In this document: one piece after another, positions 1 to 8,818 of the stretch
Numbering within the stretch: position 1 is the stretch's first letter
Layout of the letters: every line of letters begins with the position of its first letter
Source of the DNA: Paenibacillus ginsengarvi
GTDB taxonomy: Bacteria > Bacillota > Bacilli > Paenibacillales > NBRC-103111
DNA: 64,000 nucleotides
Direction: 5' to 3'
Assembly (NCBI RefSeq): GCF_003626695.1
Contig: NZ_RBAH01000015.1
Span: 124,001-188,000 of the forward strand
Notes under the pieces: model-generated
Told to the model about the DNA's origin: nothing
The model's input: the letters and a program-made list of their open reading frames with translations, nothing else
Database searches by the model: none
Made by a program: the position numbers and the translations under genes

Positions 1-309
1 GAACAGATCGACGGCACCCATAAACGAGAAGCGAAAATGAGCGAACCGGATCATCATCCGCTTCGTATCCGGGCGGCATCGATGCGTAATCTCCAGCGGC
101 ATGTTCGGCGGGGTAATGAACACTTCGCCATCCGATGCGGTAATAAGGCCGCGCGGCGTGCGGACGATATAAGTGCCTTCCACGGCTTGAGCGATAATGC
201 CGAAGGGCACCGTTTTCGTATGCACCCAGCCGTCATGGATTTCCCCGTATCCCGCATCAAGATGTTCCAGCCGGATCGGCGCTTCGGGCAAGTCTCCCCA
301 GTTCTGCAC
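1..309 (-). CDS. AraC-family regulator, N-terminal part (cut by window edge)
   Basis: Reading right to left, an open frame of 103 codons runs from a GTG at 309 off the left edge without a stop. The GTG is preceded by CGGAGG with nine bases between. The translation starts MQNWGDLPEAPIRLEHLDAG and includes a cupin-like stretch (VEGTYIVRTPRGLITASDGE, then FITPPNMPLEITH), which resembles the ligand-binding N-terminus of AraC-type sugar regulators. The DNA-binding half would lie outside the window. It is divergent from the ThuA/dehydrogenase pair and may regulate it (inference). The AraC label rests only on the N-terminal half, so another cupin protein is possible. Confidence 0.6.
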   Translation of the reverse strand, partial: MQNWGDLPEAPIRLEHLDAGYGEIHDGWVHTKTVPFGIIAQAVEGTYIVRTPRGLITASDGEVFITPPNMPLEITHRCRPDTKRMMIRFAHFRFSFMGAVDLF

Positions 310-488
310 GTCACGATACCTCCGTATATTTCGAATTGCACTCATTATAGCATGGTGAAGCTGTATTTCGGGTGTTGTTGTACTTTCAGATATATATAAG
401 GGATTTTCGGTTATGTCTCGTTCGCATGAAATTTGATACAACTTACTTAGAAGTCCGGTGACAAACTTTAAGAAGGGAGCTAACTGCG

Positions 489-2051
489 ATGCCGATAACC
501 GCTAGCCGCAAAAAGATTGTCCTGATTGCCGGCAATCTTAGCCATGGGCAGGGTGCCCACGAATACATCAAGACGGTGCGGCTGCTCAAGGCGCTGCTCG
601 AACAATCGCGCTGTGCGGACCGGCTGGAGGTTGCCTATGCGACGGGAGGATGGCCGGAAAGCGACGATGCGATCCGCGATGCGGACTTGCTGCTGTTCGT
701 AACGGACGGCAGAGACGGACATCTGTACGAAGATGTACCATTCGTGAAGTCCGAACGGAGGATGCGGCTGATGGAGGCATGCATGGCGCGCGGATGCGGG
801 CTTATCCTGCTGCACTTTTCCACCTTCTTTGCCCGGGCGGAAGGAAGGCGCGTGCTGGAGTGGACCGGCGGATATTTTGAATGGCAGGACGAGAAGGGCG
901 AACGAAACTGGTATTCCAAAATAACCGGCAACGGCAGCAAACTCGCCCTTGCGGACCGGACGCATCCGATCGCCCGAGGCGTGGCCGGCACGATTGAGCT
1001 TGAGGATGAAATCTACTGGAACATGCGTTTCTTGCCCGGCGATCCGCGGCGGACGCCGATCTGGACAGTGCCGGAGCTGCAAGCGGAAGGGGAGGAAGCC
1101 AGCCTCGTCGGCTGGGCGCTCGAGCGAAGCGACGGGGGGCGATCGTTCGTCACTTCGGCAGGGCACCGGTACACGCTATGGATGGACGACAGCTTCAGGA
1201 AGGCCCATCTGAACGCGATCTTCTGGGCCGCAGGTCTGGACGTCCCCGAAGGCGGCGTGCAGAGCCGCTACTATACCGATGTCGAGGTGGAAAGCTTGCT
1301 AAATGGGCCGGCTGCTCCTGCACGTCCGCTGTACACCCTGCTGCTGTCGGGCAACGAACGGCACAAGTGGCATAACTGGGAGCGAACGGAGCCGCTTATT
1401 AAGGAGATTCTGCATGAGGACGTATCGGTTGCGGTTACCTCCATATTCGATCCGGCGCCGCTTGCTGAATGGGACCTGTCTGCGTTCGATGTTATTTTGC
1501 TCAATTATTGCAACTGGCACGATGCCGTGGGGCTGGGGCTGGACGAGCGGGCCAAACAAAATCTGATGCGATTTATGGAGCAGGGAGGAGGGCTGGTTGT
1601 GCTGCATTTTGCAAACGGAGCCTTCCATTATTCGCTGCCGGAAGCGGGCGCGTCGGACTGGCCGGAATACCGGCGCATCGTGCCGCGGGTCTGGGATCAT
1701 CACGGGTCAAGCGCGCACGACAATTACGGCTCTTTCGCCGTTTCGATCTCCGATCCGGACCACGCCATTACGCGAGGAATCGGCGGCTTCGAGGTGAAGG
1801 ATGAGTTGTATTACAATCAGGCAGGGGATGTGCCGGTGCACGTGTTGTATACGGCGCGCTCAAAAAATACGGGTCTGGACGAACCGCTCGCCTGGACGAG
1901 CGAATACAGAGGGGGCCGCGTGTTCCAGACACTGCTCGGGCATGACGGGGAGTCTTACCGGGTGCCGGAAGTGCGCGAGATGTTGCGCAGAGCGGTGCGG
2001 TGGGCGGGTTACCGGATAAGACGGCGAGGATTGCAAGCTTCGGCACGATAA
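489..2051 (+). CDS. Tandem ThuA-domain protein
   Basis: This 520-residue protein appears to contain two ThuA-like (glutamine-amidotransferase-like) domains, at about residues 8-255 and 280-510. Both show the pattern hydrophobic strand, then a D-x-h-h-L segment, then GLIL/GLVV-LHF (LILLHFSTFF and LVVLHFANGAF). ThuA proteins are linked to trehalose or other sugar catabolism, and their reaction is not well settled. Usual length is about 220-260 residues, so this is a fused duplication whose halves have diverged. No signal peptide is seen. The ATG is preceded by AAGAAGGGAGC, and the next gene follows after 18 bases, so the two are probably one operon. Confidence 0.75.
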   Translation: MPITASRKKIVLIAGNLSHGQGAHEYIKTVRLLKALLEQSRCADRLEVAYATGGWPESDDAIRDADLLLFVTDGRDGHLYEDVPFVKSERRMRLMEACMARGCGLILLHFSTFFARAEGRRVLEWTGGYFEWQDEKGERNWYSKITGNGSKLALADRTHPIARGVAGTIELEDEIYWNMRFLPGDPRRTPIWTVPELQAEGEEASLVGWALERSDGGRSFVTSAGHRYTLWMDDSFRKAHLNAIFWAAGLDVPEGGVQSRYYTDVEVESLLNGPAAPARPLYTLLLSGNERHKWHNWERTEPLIKEILHEDVSVAVTSIFDPAPLAEWDLSAFDVILLNYCNWHDAVGLGLDERAKQNLMRFMEQGGGLVVLHFANGAFHYSLPEAGASDWPEYRRIVPRVWDHHGSSAHDNYGSFAVSISDPDHAITRGIGGFEVKDELYYNQAGDVPVHVLYTARSKNTGLDEPLAWTSEYRGGRVFQTLLGHDGESYRVPEVREMLRRAVRWAGYRIRRRGLQASAR

Positions 2052-2069
2052 TAGGAGGGAGGCGAGCGT

Positions 2070-3041
2070 ATGGACTATGCCATACAATTTTGCGGGCGCC
2101 GGCAGGTCGCAATAGCGGAGATCGAACGGCCGGCTCGGCCCGATGAGGGACATGTATTGGGGACGACCTTGTATTCGCTGATCAGTCCGGGAACGGAATT
2201 GATGAGCGGATTTATGGCGGAGGAGAGTGAAGGAACGAGAAGACCGGGATATGCGTCTGTATTTCGGGTGGAGCACACAGCCGGAGAGTCGGCCGGACTC
2301 GCACCGGGCGATCTGGCTCTCTGCATGGGAAGGCACCAAAGTTACCAGCATGTCGCCTCCTCCATGACGGTTAAGGTTCCCGCAGGGGTGGCGGCGGATC
2401 TGGCTGTGCTGACGAGGCTGATGAATGTCAGCATGACGACACTGATGACCACTTCGGCCAGGCCGGGGGAGCTGGTGTTTGTCATGGGGGCGGGGCCGGT
2501 CGGCTTATTGGCCGCCTTGCTTTTTCAACGGTGCGGGTACAAGGTAGCCGTGTGCGACCCGGACGAGCGTCGCTTGTCGCTGGCGCGGAAAGCCGGTATC
2601 GTGACGGTGATGACGGAGGTTCCGCCGGACGGGGCGCAGTGGCGGGAACAAGCCGCTCTTGTGCTGGAATGCTCGGGTCACGAGGCCGCGGTGCTAGAGG
2701 GTTGCCGACTCGTGCGGAAGAGAGGGGAGGTTGTGCTGATCGGGGTACCGTGGCAGCGCCGGACGGAACTGTATGCCCACGAGCTGCTGTCGCTCGTGTT
2801 CCATAGGTATGTCGTGCTGCGCAGCGGCTGGGAATGGGAAATCCCGATGCAGGCGGCGCCGTTTCAGCCGCACAGCATTATGGGCAACTTGCGTAAGGGC
2901 ATGGCGTGGTTGGCGGAAGGGTGGCTGAACGTGGACGGTCTGGTCCGGAAAGTGCTTCCCCGCGATGCGAACGCCGTCTACAATCAGTTGGCCGAAAGGC
3001 AGATCGCCGAGCCGTTCGTCGTGTTCGACTGGATGGCGTAA
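2070..3041 (+). CDS. MDR-superfamily (zinc-type alcohol dehydrogenase-like) oxidoreductase
   Basis: A 323-residue NAD(P)-dependent dehydrogenase-like protein. The nucleotide-binding GAGPVGL motif is at residues 140-146 and is followed by an acidic strand end (VAVCDPDERRL) expected of an NAD-preferring Rossmann fold. The N-terminal half has the SPGTE motif (residues 39-43) found in a branch of the MDR family, but I do not see the Cys/His/Glu catalytic-zinc set or a four-cysteine structural zinc loop, so it may be zinc-independent. It starts 18 bases after the ThuA gene with an AGGAGGGAGG ribosome binding site, so it probably oxidises or reduces a sugar derivative handled by the same operon (inference). 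Confidence 0.8.
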   Translation: MDYAIQFCGRRQVAIAEIERPARPDEGHVLGTTLYSLISPGTELMSGFMAEESEGTRRPGYASVFRVEHTAGESAGLAPGDLALCMGRHQSYQHVASSMTVKVPAGVAADLAVLTRLMNVSMTTLMTTSARPGELVFVMGAGPVGLLAALLFQRCGYKVAVCDPDERRLSLARKAGIVTVMTEVPPDGAQWREQAALVLECSGHEAAVLEGCRLVRKRGEVVLIGVPWQRRTELYAHELLSLVFHRYVVLRSGWEWEIPMQAAPFQPHSIMGNLRKGMAWLAEGWLNVDGLVRKVLPRDANAVYNQLAERQIAEPFVVFDWMA

Positions 3042-3075
3042 CGTGTACGAGTAATACTGCACCTTCAAACCGAAA

Positions 3076-3117
3076 AAGAGGGAGCCGGTTTAAACTGGTT
3101 TAAACTGGCCCCCTCTT
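3076..3117. terminator. Bidirectional terminator-like hairpin
   Basis: Two 20-base arms (3076-3095 and 3098-3117) pair with two mismatches around a two-base loop, between the ends of convergent genes. Runs of A on the left and T-rich sequence on the right suit termination from both sides. The arm itself contains a direct repeat of GGTTTAAACT. Confidence 0.75.
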
Positions 3118-3159
3118 GCTTCAATTAATGTACGTACTTCGGTAAAACTAAGCGGCCGG

Positions 3160-3795
3160 TTAAAGCGGCGTATTCGCCCCGGACCGGTATCGATCGCGCG
3201 AAAGCTGGCGGCGCGGAATTTTCCATGAAAAGTAGTAGGAGATCAGGCGCAGGGCGACGATGGCGGCCAGCAGCAGCAAAGACTGGAACGTCGTCTGCAC
3301 GAGATGGAAGGAGCAGATGAGACCGCTTAGGCAAGCCCAGGCGGCGTATACCTCGTCGCGGAACACGACCGGTTTTCGGCCGGCCAGCACGTCGCGGATG
3401 ACGCCGCCGCCTACCCCGGTTGCCATGGCGGCGAAGATAATCGCCGTTTTCGGAAAATCCATGGCGACGGCCAGCAGGGCGCCTTGAATCGAAAAAGCGG
3501 CGAGGCCGACCGCATCCAGAATAGGCTCTAAATATTTCCATCTGTGTATCCAGCGCAACGGCAGCAAAAAGACGACGATAACGGCAATGGCGGCGATATG
3601 GAGAAGCGGCCCCTGAGTCCATAGATTGCTGACCGGAATGCCGATCATCAAATTGCGGATGATGCCGCCGCCAAATGCGGTAATGAGTCCGAGGAACAAA
3701 ACCCCGAACAGATCGTATCCTTCCTCCATCGCGATAATGGCGCCGCTGACGGCGAATGTGATGACTCCTACGTATGAAAGTATTTCCCAATGCAT
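3160..3795 (-). CDS. TRIC-type cation channel family membrane protein (UPF0126)
   Basis: A 211-residue integral membrane protein with about seven hydrophobic segments and the two-fold repeated glycine-rich pattern of the UPF0126/TRIC family. The signatures are FAVSGAIIAMEEGYDLFGV followed by FGGGIIRNLMIG, and in the second repeat GVGGGVIRDVLAGRKP. Family members form trimeric potassium-permeable channels, but their bacterial role is poorly known. I chose the ATG at 3795 (MHWEIL) because AGGG lies eight bases upstream. An ATG at 3816 is also possible and adds seven charged residues. It appears to be a monocistronic gene. Confidence 0.85.
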   Translation of the reverse strand: MHWEILSYVGVITFAVSGAIIAMEEGYDLFGVLFLGLITAFGGGIIRNLMIGIPVSNLWTQGPLLHIAAIAVIVVFLLPLRWIHRWKYLEPILDAVGLAAFSIQGALLAVAMDFPKTAIIFAAMATGVGGGVIRDVLAGRKPVVFRDEVYAAWACLSGLICSFHLVQTTFQSLLLLAAIVALRLISYYFSWKIPRRQLSRDRYRSGANTPL

Positions 3796-3995
3796 CTGTC
3801 TATCCCTATCCCTCATCTAGTAATGAACCTTATTATAGCACGGTGCGGCCGCTTGAAAAGCAATAATTCATGGTGACGGCGGGAGGGGACTATATTACAA
3901 TAAAAGGGATAAGGCACCCCCAAGAGGTTACCGATAACTTGACGACTAGATAGCCAAACAGCCCGGGCTGCCAAGAAACGAGGGAGACTTGTATA

Positions 3996-5666
3996 ATGGG
4001 AACCTTGCTTGAGCGGAACTCGTCCATACCGGACGGCCGCAGAATCGTATTTCTCGGCGACAGCATTACTGATAACGGGCTGTTTATCGCCTACATGGAA
4101 TCGTACTTCATGAAGCATATGCCGGAGACGCGGATACAGCTCATGAATCTCGGCGTCAGCAGTGAAACCGCCTCCGGTCTGAGCGAGCCGGACCATCCGT
4201 ATCCGCGTCCGTGCGTGTTTGGGCGGCTCGCCCGAGCTTTGCGGGAAAGCAGGCCGGATTGGGTCGTCTTCGGATACGGGATGAATGACGGCATCTATCA
4301 TCCTTTCTCGGAGGAAAGGTTCGAGGCGTATAAGGAAGGCATCCTCAGCCTAATACGCGCCGTTCGCGAAACAGGGGCGAAAGCGATCGCGATGACGCCG
4401 CCGCCGTTCGAATACGAATCGGTTCGCCGCAGCGGGGAGAACGCGAATGGAGCATCCTCCGCTTCCGCCTACAGTTGGTATAACCCGTATCCCGACTACA
4501 ACAACGTGCTGAGAACATACAAGGAATGGCTGACGTCGCTGCGGGAGGCGGATGCGGTCGTCAACATTTTCGACCCGCTCGAGCGGGAAAGCGAGCGGAG
4601 GAGGGGCCAAGGCGCTCCCGGCCTGACCGGGGACGGCATTCATCCGGGCGCCGAAGGGCACTGGCTGATTGCCCGAACGCTGCTCGCGCAGCTGTTCAAC
4701 GTCCATCTGCAGCGGGTGCCTGCATTCGCGGCCGAATCGGGAAGTCCGACATGGGCCAAAGCGTTGCGGGAGCGGAACATCCTGCTGCACGAAGCCTGGA
4801 AGGAGCACGTCGGTCACGCCAATCCGAACAAAGCGAAAGCACTGCCCTTGGAAGAAGCGATACGCAAAGGAGACGAACTGGCGGAAGCAATCCGTACGAC
4901 GATCATGGAACAAGCGAACGACTGCGGGGAAGAAACGGTTTCGCAGTGGAACGGGTACGTGCGGGCCGACTTTTATGTCAGCGGCAGGGAAGCGCTCGTA
5001 ATCGCACCCGAACAGGCCGCGCCGGGAGTGCCTTGGGTATGGCGCACGGAATTTTTCGATGCGTTCGCTTATGCGGATAGGGAGCTGCTTCGGCGGGGGT
5101 GGCATATCGCCTACTGCCGGATCAGCAATATGTACGGTTGTCCGGGAGCCGTCTCGCTAATGCATGATTTTCACACCTATGCGGTCGGACGGTTCGGGCT
5201 GGCGGAGAAAGCCGCGCTGTTCGGCTTCAGTCGCGGCGGCTTGTACGCGTTCCACTATGCGGCGGCGCACCCGGAGCATACGGCAGCGCTATATCTCGAC
5301 GCCCCGGTGCTCGATATGCGCAGCTGGCCGGGCGGAAGATGGCTAGGAAGCGGAGATGCCGCTTGCTGGCAGGATTGCCTGGCCGTTTACGGCTTGACGG
5401 AGCAAACCGTAGATGAGTACGACCGGATGCCGCTGCATCTAGTCTCCGCCGTGGCTGCCGCCGGTATCCCGATTCTACTCGTCGCGGGAGACTCCGACGA
5501 TGTCGTGCCGTACGGGGAAAATGGCGCGCTGCTCGATAAGCTGTACCGTACTTACGGTGGCACGATGGATACGATCGTTAAGCCGGGTGTCGGGCACCAT
5601 CCGCACAGCCTGGAAAATCCGGCGCCGATCGTCGAATTTATCGAGAGGCATGCTGGCATTATGTAG
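3996..5666 (+). CDS. Fused SGNH/GDSL esterase and alpha/beta-hydrolase
   Basis: This 556-residue protein joins two hydrolase folds. Residues 1 to about 245 are an SGNH esterase with FLGDSITD (Ser23 in block I), GYGMNDG (block III Asn) and DGIHPGAEGH (Asp-x-x-His block V). Residues from about 305 form an alpha/beta-hydrolase with the nucleophile elbow GFSRGG, an acid in VAGDSDDVVPY and the closing His in GVGHHPH. Both triads look complete, so both halves may be active esterases, perhaps on acylated plant polysaccharides. No signal peptide is seen, so it probably acts in the cytoplasm. The start is supported by GAGGGAGAC upstream. Confidence 0.82.
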   Translation: MGTLLERNSSIPDGRRIVFLGDSITDNGLFIAYMESYFMKHMPETRIQLMNLGVSSETASGLSEPDHPYPRPCVFGRLARALRESRPDWVVFGYGMNDGIYHPFSEERFEAYKEGILSLIRAVRETGAKAIAMTPPPFEYESVRRSGENANGASSASAYSWYNPYPDYNNVLRTYKEWLTSLREADAVVNIFDPLERESERRRGQGAPGLTGDGIHPGAEGHWLIARTLLAQLFNVHLQRVPAFAAESGSPTWAKALRERNILLHEAWKEHVGHANPNKAKALPLEEAIRKGDELAEAIRTTIMEQANDCGEETVSQWNGYVRADFYVSGREALVIAPEQAAPGVPWVWRTEFFDAFAYADRELLRRGWHIAYCRISNMYGCPGAVSLMHDFHTYAVGRFGLAEKAALFGFSRGGLYAFHYAAAHPEHTAALYLDAPVLDMRSWPGGRWLGSGDAACWQDCLAVYGLTEQTVDEYDRMPLHLVSAVAAAGIPILLVAGDSDDVVPYGENGALLDKLYRTYGGTMDTIVKPGVGHHPHSLENPAPIVEFIERHAGIM

Positions 5667-5679
5667 ACGTGCCGCAGGG

Positions 5680-5725
5680 AACAGCCGACTATGCACCTTC
5701 GGAGGAGCATAGTCGGCTGTTTGGC
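5680..5725. terminator. Bidirectional terminator
   Basis: Perfect 15-base arms at 5680-5694 and 5707-5721, a 12-base loop, then TTGGCTTTT. It separates the convergent esterase fusion and alpha-mannosidase genes. Confidence 0.85.
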
Positions 5726-5746
5726 TTTTACCGAAAAAAGTCAGTT

Positions 5747-8599
5747 TTATTCGAATACGATGCACACTGCGGCTGCCGAATAAGCGGGCACTTCGAAACA
5801 AACATACTCGCCATCGACCCGGATAAACAAGCCGGTCTGTAAACGGATTTCGTTCGAGTCGACGTACCAGGCATCCGTCGCGGGCTTGAACAGCTGCAGT
5901 TTGGCGATCGCAGCCTGGCCATCCGTTTCATACACACGGACGATCCAGCGCTTCCCTTCCGGGTTCTCCGGCATTTTGACCGCGGATAGGGCAACCGAGC
6001 CTTCGATGAGCCGGAGGAAGCTGGCGTCTTTTGTACGGGTACCGGGATGCGTCGTGCCGGATAATACATTGAGTGGGTGGTTGAACCGGTATGCGGCTTC
6101 GGTCAACTCCCGATTGGTTGAGTGCGAGCCGATGACGCAAACGGCCATCTCGATTTTATGATGATTGCCGAGCTCCGGGTACGGGTCCGGGTCGAAAGAG
6201 CTGCGAATTAACGAAACCGCAAGCGAATCGTCCGTGCCGCGAAAACCGTATTTATTGTTCGTCACAAGCATGATCGAAGGTTTGTTTCCGCCCTCTTCTT
6301 TCTCCTCGCGTTTGCCGAACGCATAGCTGTTGCCGGGAACGTCCATGCCGAGCGGCTCCCGCTCGACGGTGCCGAACGGTACGTCGTATGTGTACGACGG
6401 GCTTGTATAGCCGAGCGGCCAGTGGAAATTCAGCTGTGGAATACTTTTCCCCTTTTTGCCGATTTCTTGCCAATCGCATTCGATGCGGTATTTCAGATAA
6501 GGGCTGTTCCGGTCGAGTGATACGGCTACCTTCATGGCCGAGTTTCCGAATCGAAGCTCATAGTTCAACGATTGCCGCAGCGGTCCGCGCTGACCCTTGA
6601 CGAGCTTTACTTGGTCGTGCACACTTGCCGCGCTCATGTATCGCCCGACCCACCAGGCGGTCATTCCTTTGCCGGGGTCTTCCTGAATGAGCCGGAACAG
6701 CCCTGCGGGCCTAGCCGTGTCAATCAGCTCCGTACCTGTCGTTTTATCGATCATCGAGATAACGGTGGCAAAAACCGGGTGGAACGTCACCTGAAGCAGC
6801 TCATTTTCCAAAACGAATCTTTCTTCGCGGTCCACTCTCGGATCGGTCGGAAAAAACGGTTCGAACTCCTCTTCGCCGAGCGAGACGGTATACGTACTGT
6901 ATCCGCAGGCCGGGACTTTCGCTTCGATGAGCAGTCTCATGTAGTGGTGCCCCCAGTATGTATGAAAGCCTTTGTCCAGCATTTGGTAAGCAGTCTCGTT
7001 TCCGTCACTGTCCTTAACGATCAGTGTACGGATCGCATAATTCCAGTCCCAGAGGACGATCTCAACCGGCTCTTCGCGGTTTTGGGCGGACGGATTGAAC
7101 AGATGGACGATTCGCGTTGAACCTTGTCCGCGTTCCACTTGCGTAATTTGAAACGCCTGGGTGCCATAGCCGACGCCGGCCCCTTCGGAGACGGTCCCTG
7201 CTTCGTCCGGTCCGCCCAGATCGGAAGTGTCGATGCCGGCGGCAATGCGTTCCAGTGCCAGCTTGCGGTTCGTGTTCGCAATCGCCATCGTATGCTGAAA
7301 CAGCCCGAGCGCATGCTCGCGGGTTTCAATGACGCCGGAACCGGGCAAAATGTCGTGAAACTGGTTGAACAGCACATTTCTCCACGCTTCCTCGTAGGCC
7401 GCCCTCGGGTAGGCGGCTCCGGCGAGCGCTCCGGCGGCTGCGCTGAACAATTCCGCCTCCTGCAGCGTCGCCTCGCCGATCCGGTTTGCCGTTTTGATTC
7501 GCGACTGCGAGGTGTAGCAGCCGGTAAATACGCAGTTTTGCTCGCCTTTGACGACGGGAAGCGTGCCGCTGACCGACTCGAGTTGCTTGTAATAGTCGGC
7601 GAAACGACCGAAGCGGATGTTCGGGAATATGGGCCAGTCGTTCATGGCGTGGAGCCGTTCCAAATCCCGTCTTGTCGGGCCGCCTCCATGATCGCCGACG
7701 CCGTATACGTGCAGATGCGTCTTCAGTCCGGTTTGACGGCAAATTTGCGGCACATACGAACCCAAAATCGGCTGAATCGGGTCGTTATACCAGGTCGGCT
7801 CGCGGTAGCAAACGACCGAATTGCCGGACGGCGCCACCCAGCGGTAGGCAATAGGGCCATCGCTTCCACGGCAATGGTAGTAATACCGGACCCCGGCATT
7901 CGTCAAAATTTCCGGCACAAAAACGCTGTGACCAAACGTATCCGGCTCGAAATCCAAATTAAGCGAGGCGGGATCGATGCCAAGCAATTGGGACAAGTAC
8001 CGTTTCGTATACAAAATTTGCCGGGTCAAGCTCTCGCCGTTCGGCATATTTTTGTCCGCCTCGACCCAGTGAGACGCCGTTACCTCCCACCGTCCTTCGC
8101 GAACCCGCCGCTTGATCTCCTCCAGCATAAGCGGATCATACTGCTGAACGATCCGGTATACGGATGCTTGGGACTGGGAGAACACGAAAGACGGGTACTC
8201 CTCCATCAAAGTCAGCATCGTACGGAACGTGTCGAGCGTGACGGAGACGGTTTCGTCCCATGGCCACATCCAGTTCATATCGATATGCGCATGCGCTACG
8301 CAAAGAATATCGTAGCTTTTGGCGGCGGGAGCTACGGCAGTCAGCAGCTGTTCGGCTTGAAGCGCCGTCCGTTTCGCAATAACGCCTTCTTCCGCAATTT
8401 GCCGCTCCACATAGTCGAGCGTTGCCGTAATCGCCTCGTCGAATGCATGGGCATTCCCTTTCGACAATTCGCTTGCAAAAACCAATTGCGACAGGATCCG
8501 TTCTCCATAAGGACCGGGCTTCGACTTGATTTTCTCGTCCCAGTAGCTGTTCGGCGCCGCACCCAAAAGCTGGCGAAGCCGCGAGTCGATCGTTCTCAT
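5747..8599 (-). CDS. GH38 alpha-mannosidase
   Basis: A 950-residue glycoside hydrolase family 38 protein that should hydrolyse alpha-mannosides with a zinc-dependent retaining mechanism. The zinc-binding AHAHIDMNWMWPW motif is near the N-terminus, the nucleophile motif LDFEPDTFGH follows, and the FHDILPGSG histidine segment lies further on, before the beta-sandwich C-terminal half. There is no signal peptide, so it probably acts in the cytoplasm on imported oligosaccharides. The start at 8599 has GGAGG seven bases upstream. An ATG two codons earlier sits too close to that site. It is divergent from a GntR/LacI-type repressor, the likely regulator. Confidence 0.92.
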   Translation of the reverse strand: MRTIDSRLRQLLGAAPNSYWDEKIKSKPGPYGERILSQLVFASELSKGNAHAFDEAITATLDYVERQIAEEGVIAKRTALQAEQLLTAVAPAAKSYDILCVAHAHIDMNWMWPWDETVSVTLDTFRTMLTLMEEYPSFVFSQSQASVYRIVQQYDPLMLEEIKRRVREGRWEVTASHWVEADKNMPNGESLTRQILYTKRYLSQLLGIDPASLNLDFEPDTFGHSVFVPEILTNAGVRYYYHCRGSDGPIAYRWVAPSGNSVVCYREPTWYNDPIQPILGSYVPQICRQTGLKTHLHVYGVGDHGGGPTRRDLERLHAMNDWPIFPNIRFGRFADYYKQLESVSGTLPVVKGEQNCVFTGCYTSQSRIKTANRIGEATLQEAELFSAAAGALAGAAYPRAAYEEAWRNVLFNQFHDILPGSGVIETREHALGLFQHTMAIANTNRKLALERIAAGIDTSDLGGPDEAGTVSEGAGVGYGTQAFQITQVERGQGSTRIVHLFNPSAQNREEPVEIVLWDWNYAIRTLIVKDSDGNETAYQMLDKGFHTYWGHHYMRLLIEAKVPACGYSTYTVSLGEEEFEPFFPTDPRVDREERFVLENELLQVTFHPVFATVISMIDKTTGTELIDTARPAGLFRLIQEDPGKGMTAWWVGRYMSAASVHDQVKLVKGQRGPLRQSLNYELRFGNSAMKVAVSLDRNSPYLKYRIECDWQEIGKKGKSIPQLNFHWPLGYTSPSYTYDVPFGTVEREPLGMDVPGNSYAFGKREEKEEGGNKPSIMLVTNNKYGFRGTDDSLAVSLIRSSFDPDPYPELGNHHKIEMAVCVIGSHSTNRELTEAAYRFNHPLNVLSGTTHPGTRTKDASFLRLIEGSVALSAVKMPENPEGKRWIVRVYETDGQAAIAKLQLFKPATDAWYVDSNEIRLQTGLFIRVDGEYVCFEVPAYSAAAVCIVFE

Positions 8600-8640
8600 G
8601 TGCATACCTCCATGCAAATACGAATATAAATATACCAAAC

Positions 8641-8764
8641 ATACAAATATGACAACTTGAGTGTACTTGAAATACAATTTGTTGTAAACTAGTGTTTATG
8701 CAGCTTTTTAACGATATTTATGCGGGTGTGGAACGAAAATATTTGTATATTGATATTTTTGTAT
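8641..8764. promoter_or_regulatory. AraR-like operator half-sites in the mannosidase/repressor divergent region
   Basis: ATACAAATAT at 8641-8650 is the exact reverse complement of ATATTTGTAT at 8739-8748, and a related ATATTTTTGTAT lies at 8753-8764. AraR, a GntR/LacI-type repressor, binds ATTTGTAC-type half-sites, so these are good operator candidates for the repressor at 8819. Read on the minus strand, a TTGTCA -35 (8650-8655) and a TATATT or TATTTA -10 flank the first site, which would put it inside the mannosidase promoter. Confidence 0.45.
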
Positions 8765-8818
8765 GTTACACTAGGGCTAAACTGGCATAAGGTAAGTGCG
8801 ACGGAGGATGAATCGGCA

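Noticed and set aside
7124..8629. Open frame of 501 codons on the plus strand inside the alpha-mannosidase gene
   Set aside because: It is antisense to clear GH38 motifs and its translation shows no domain.
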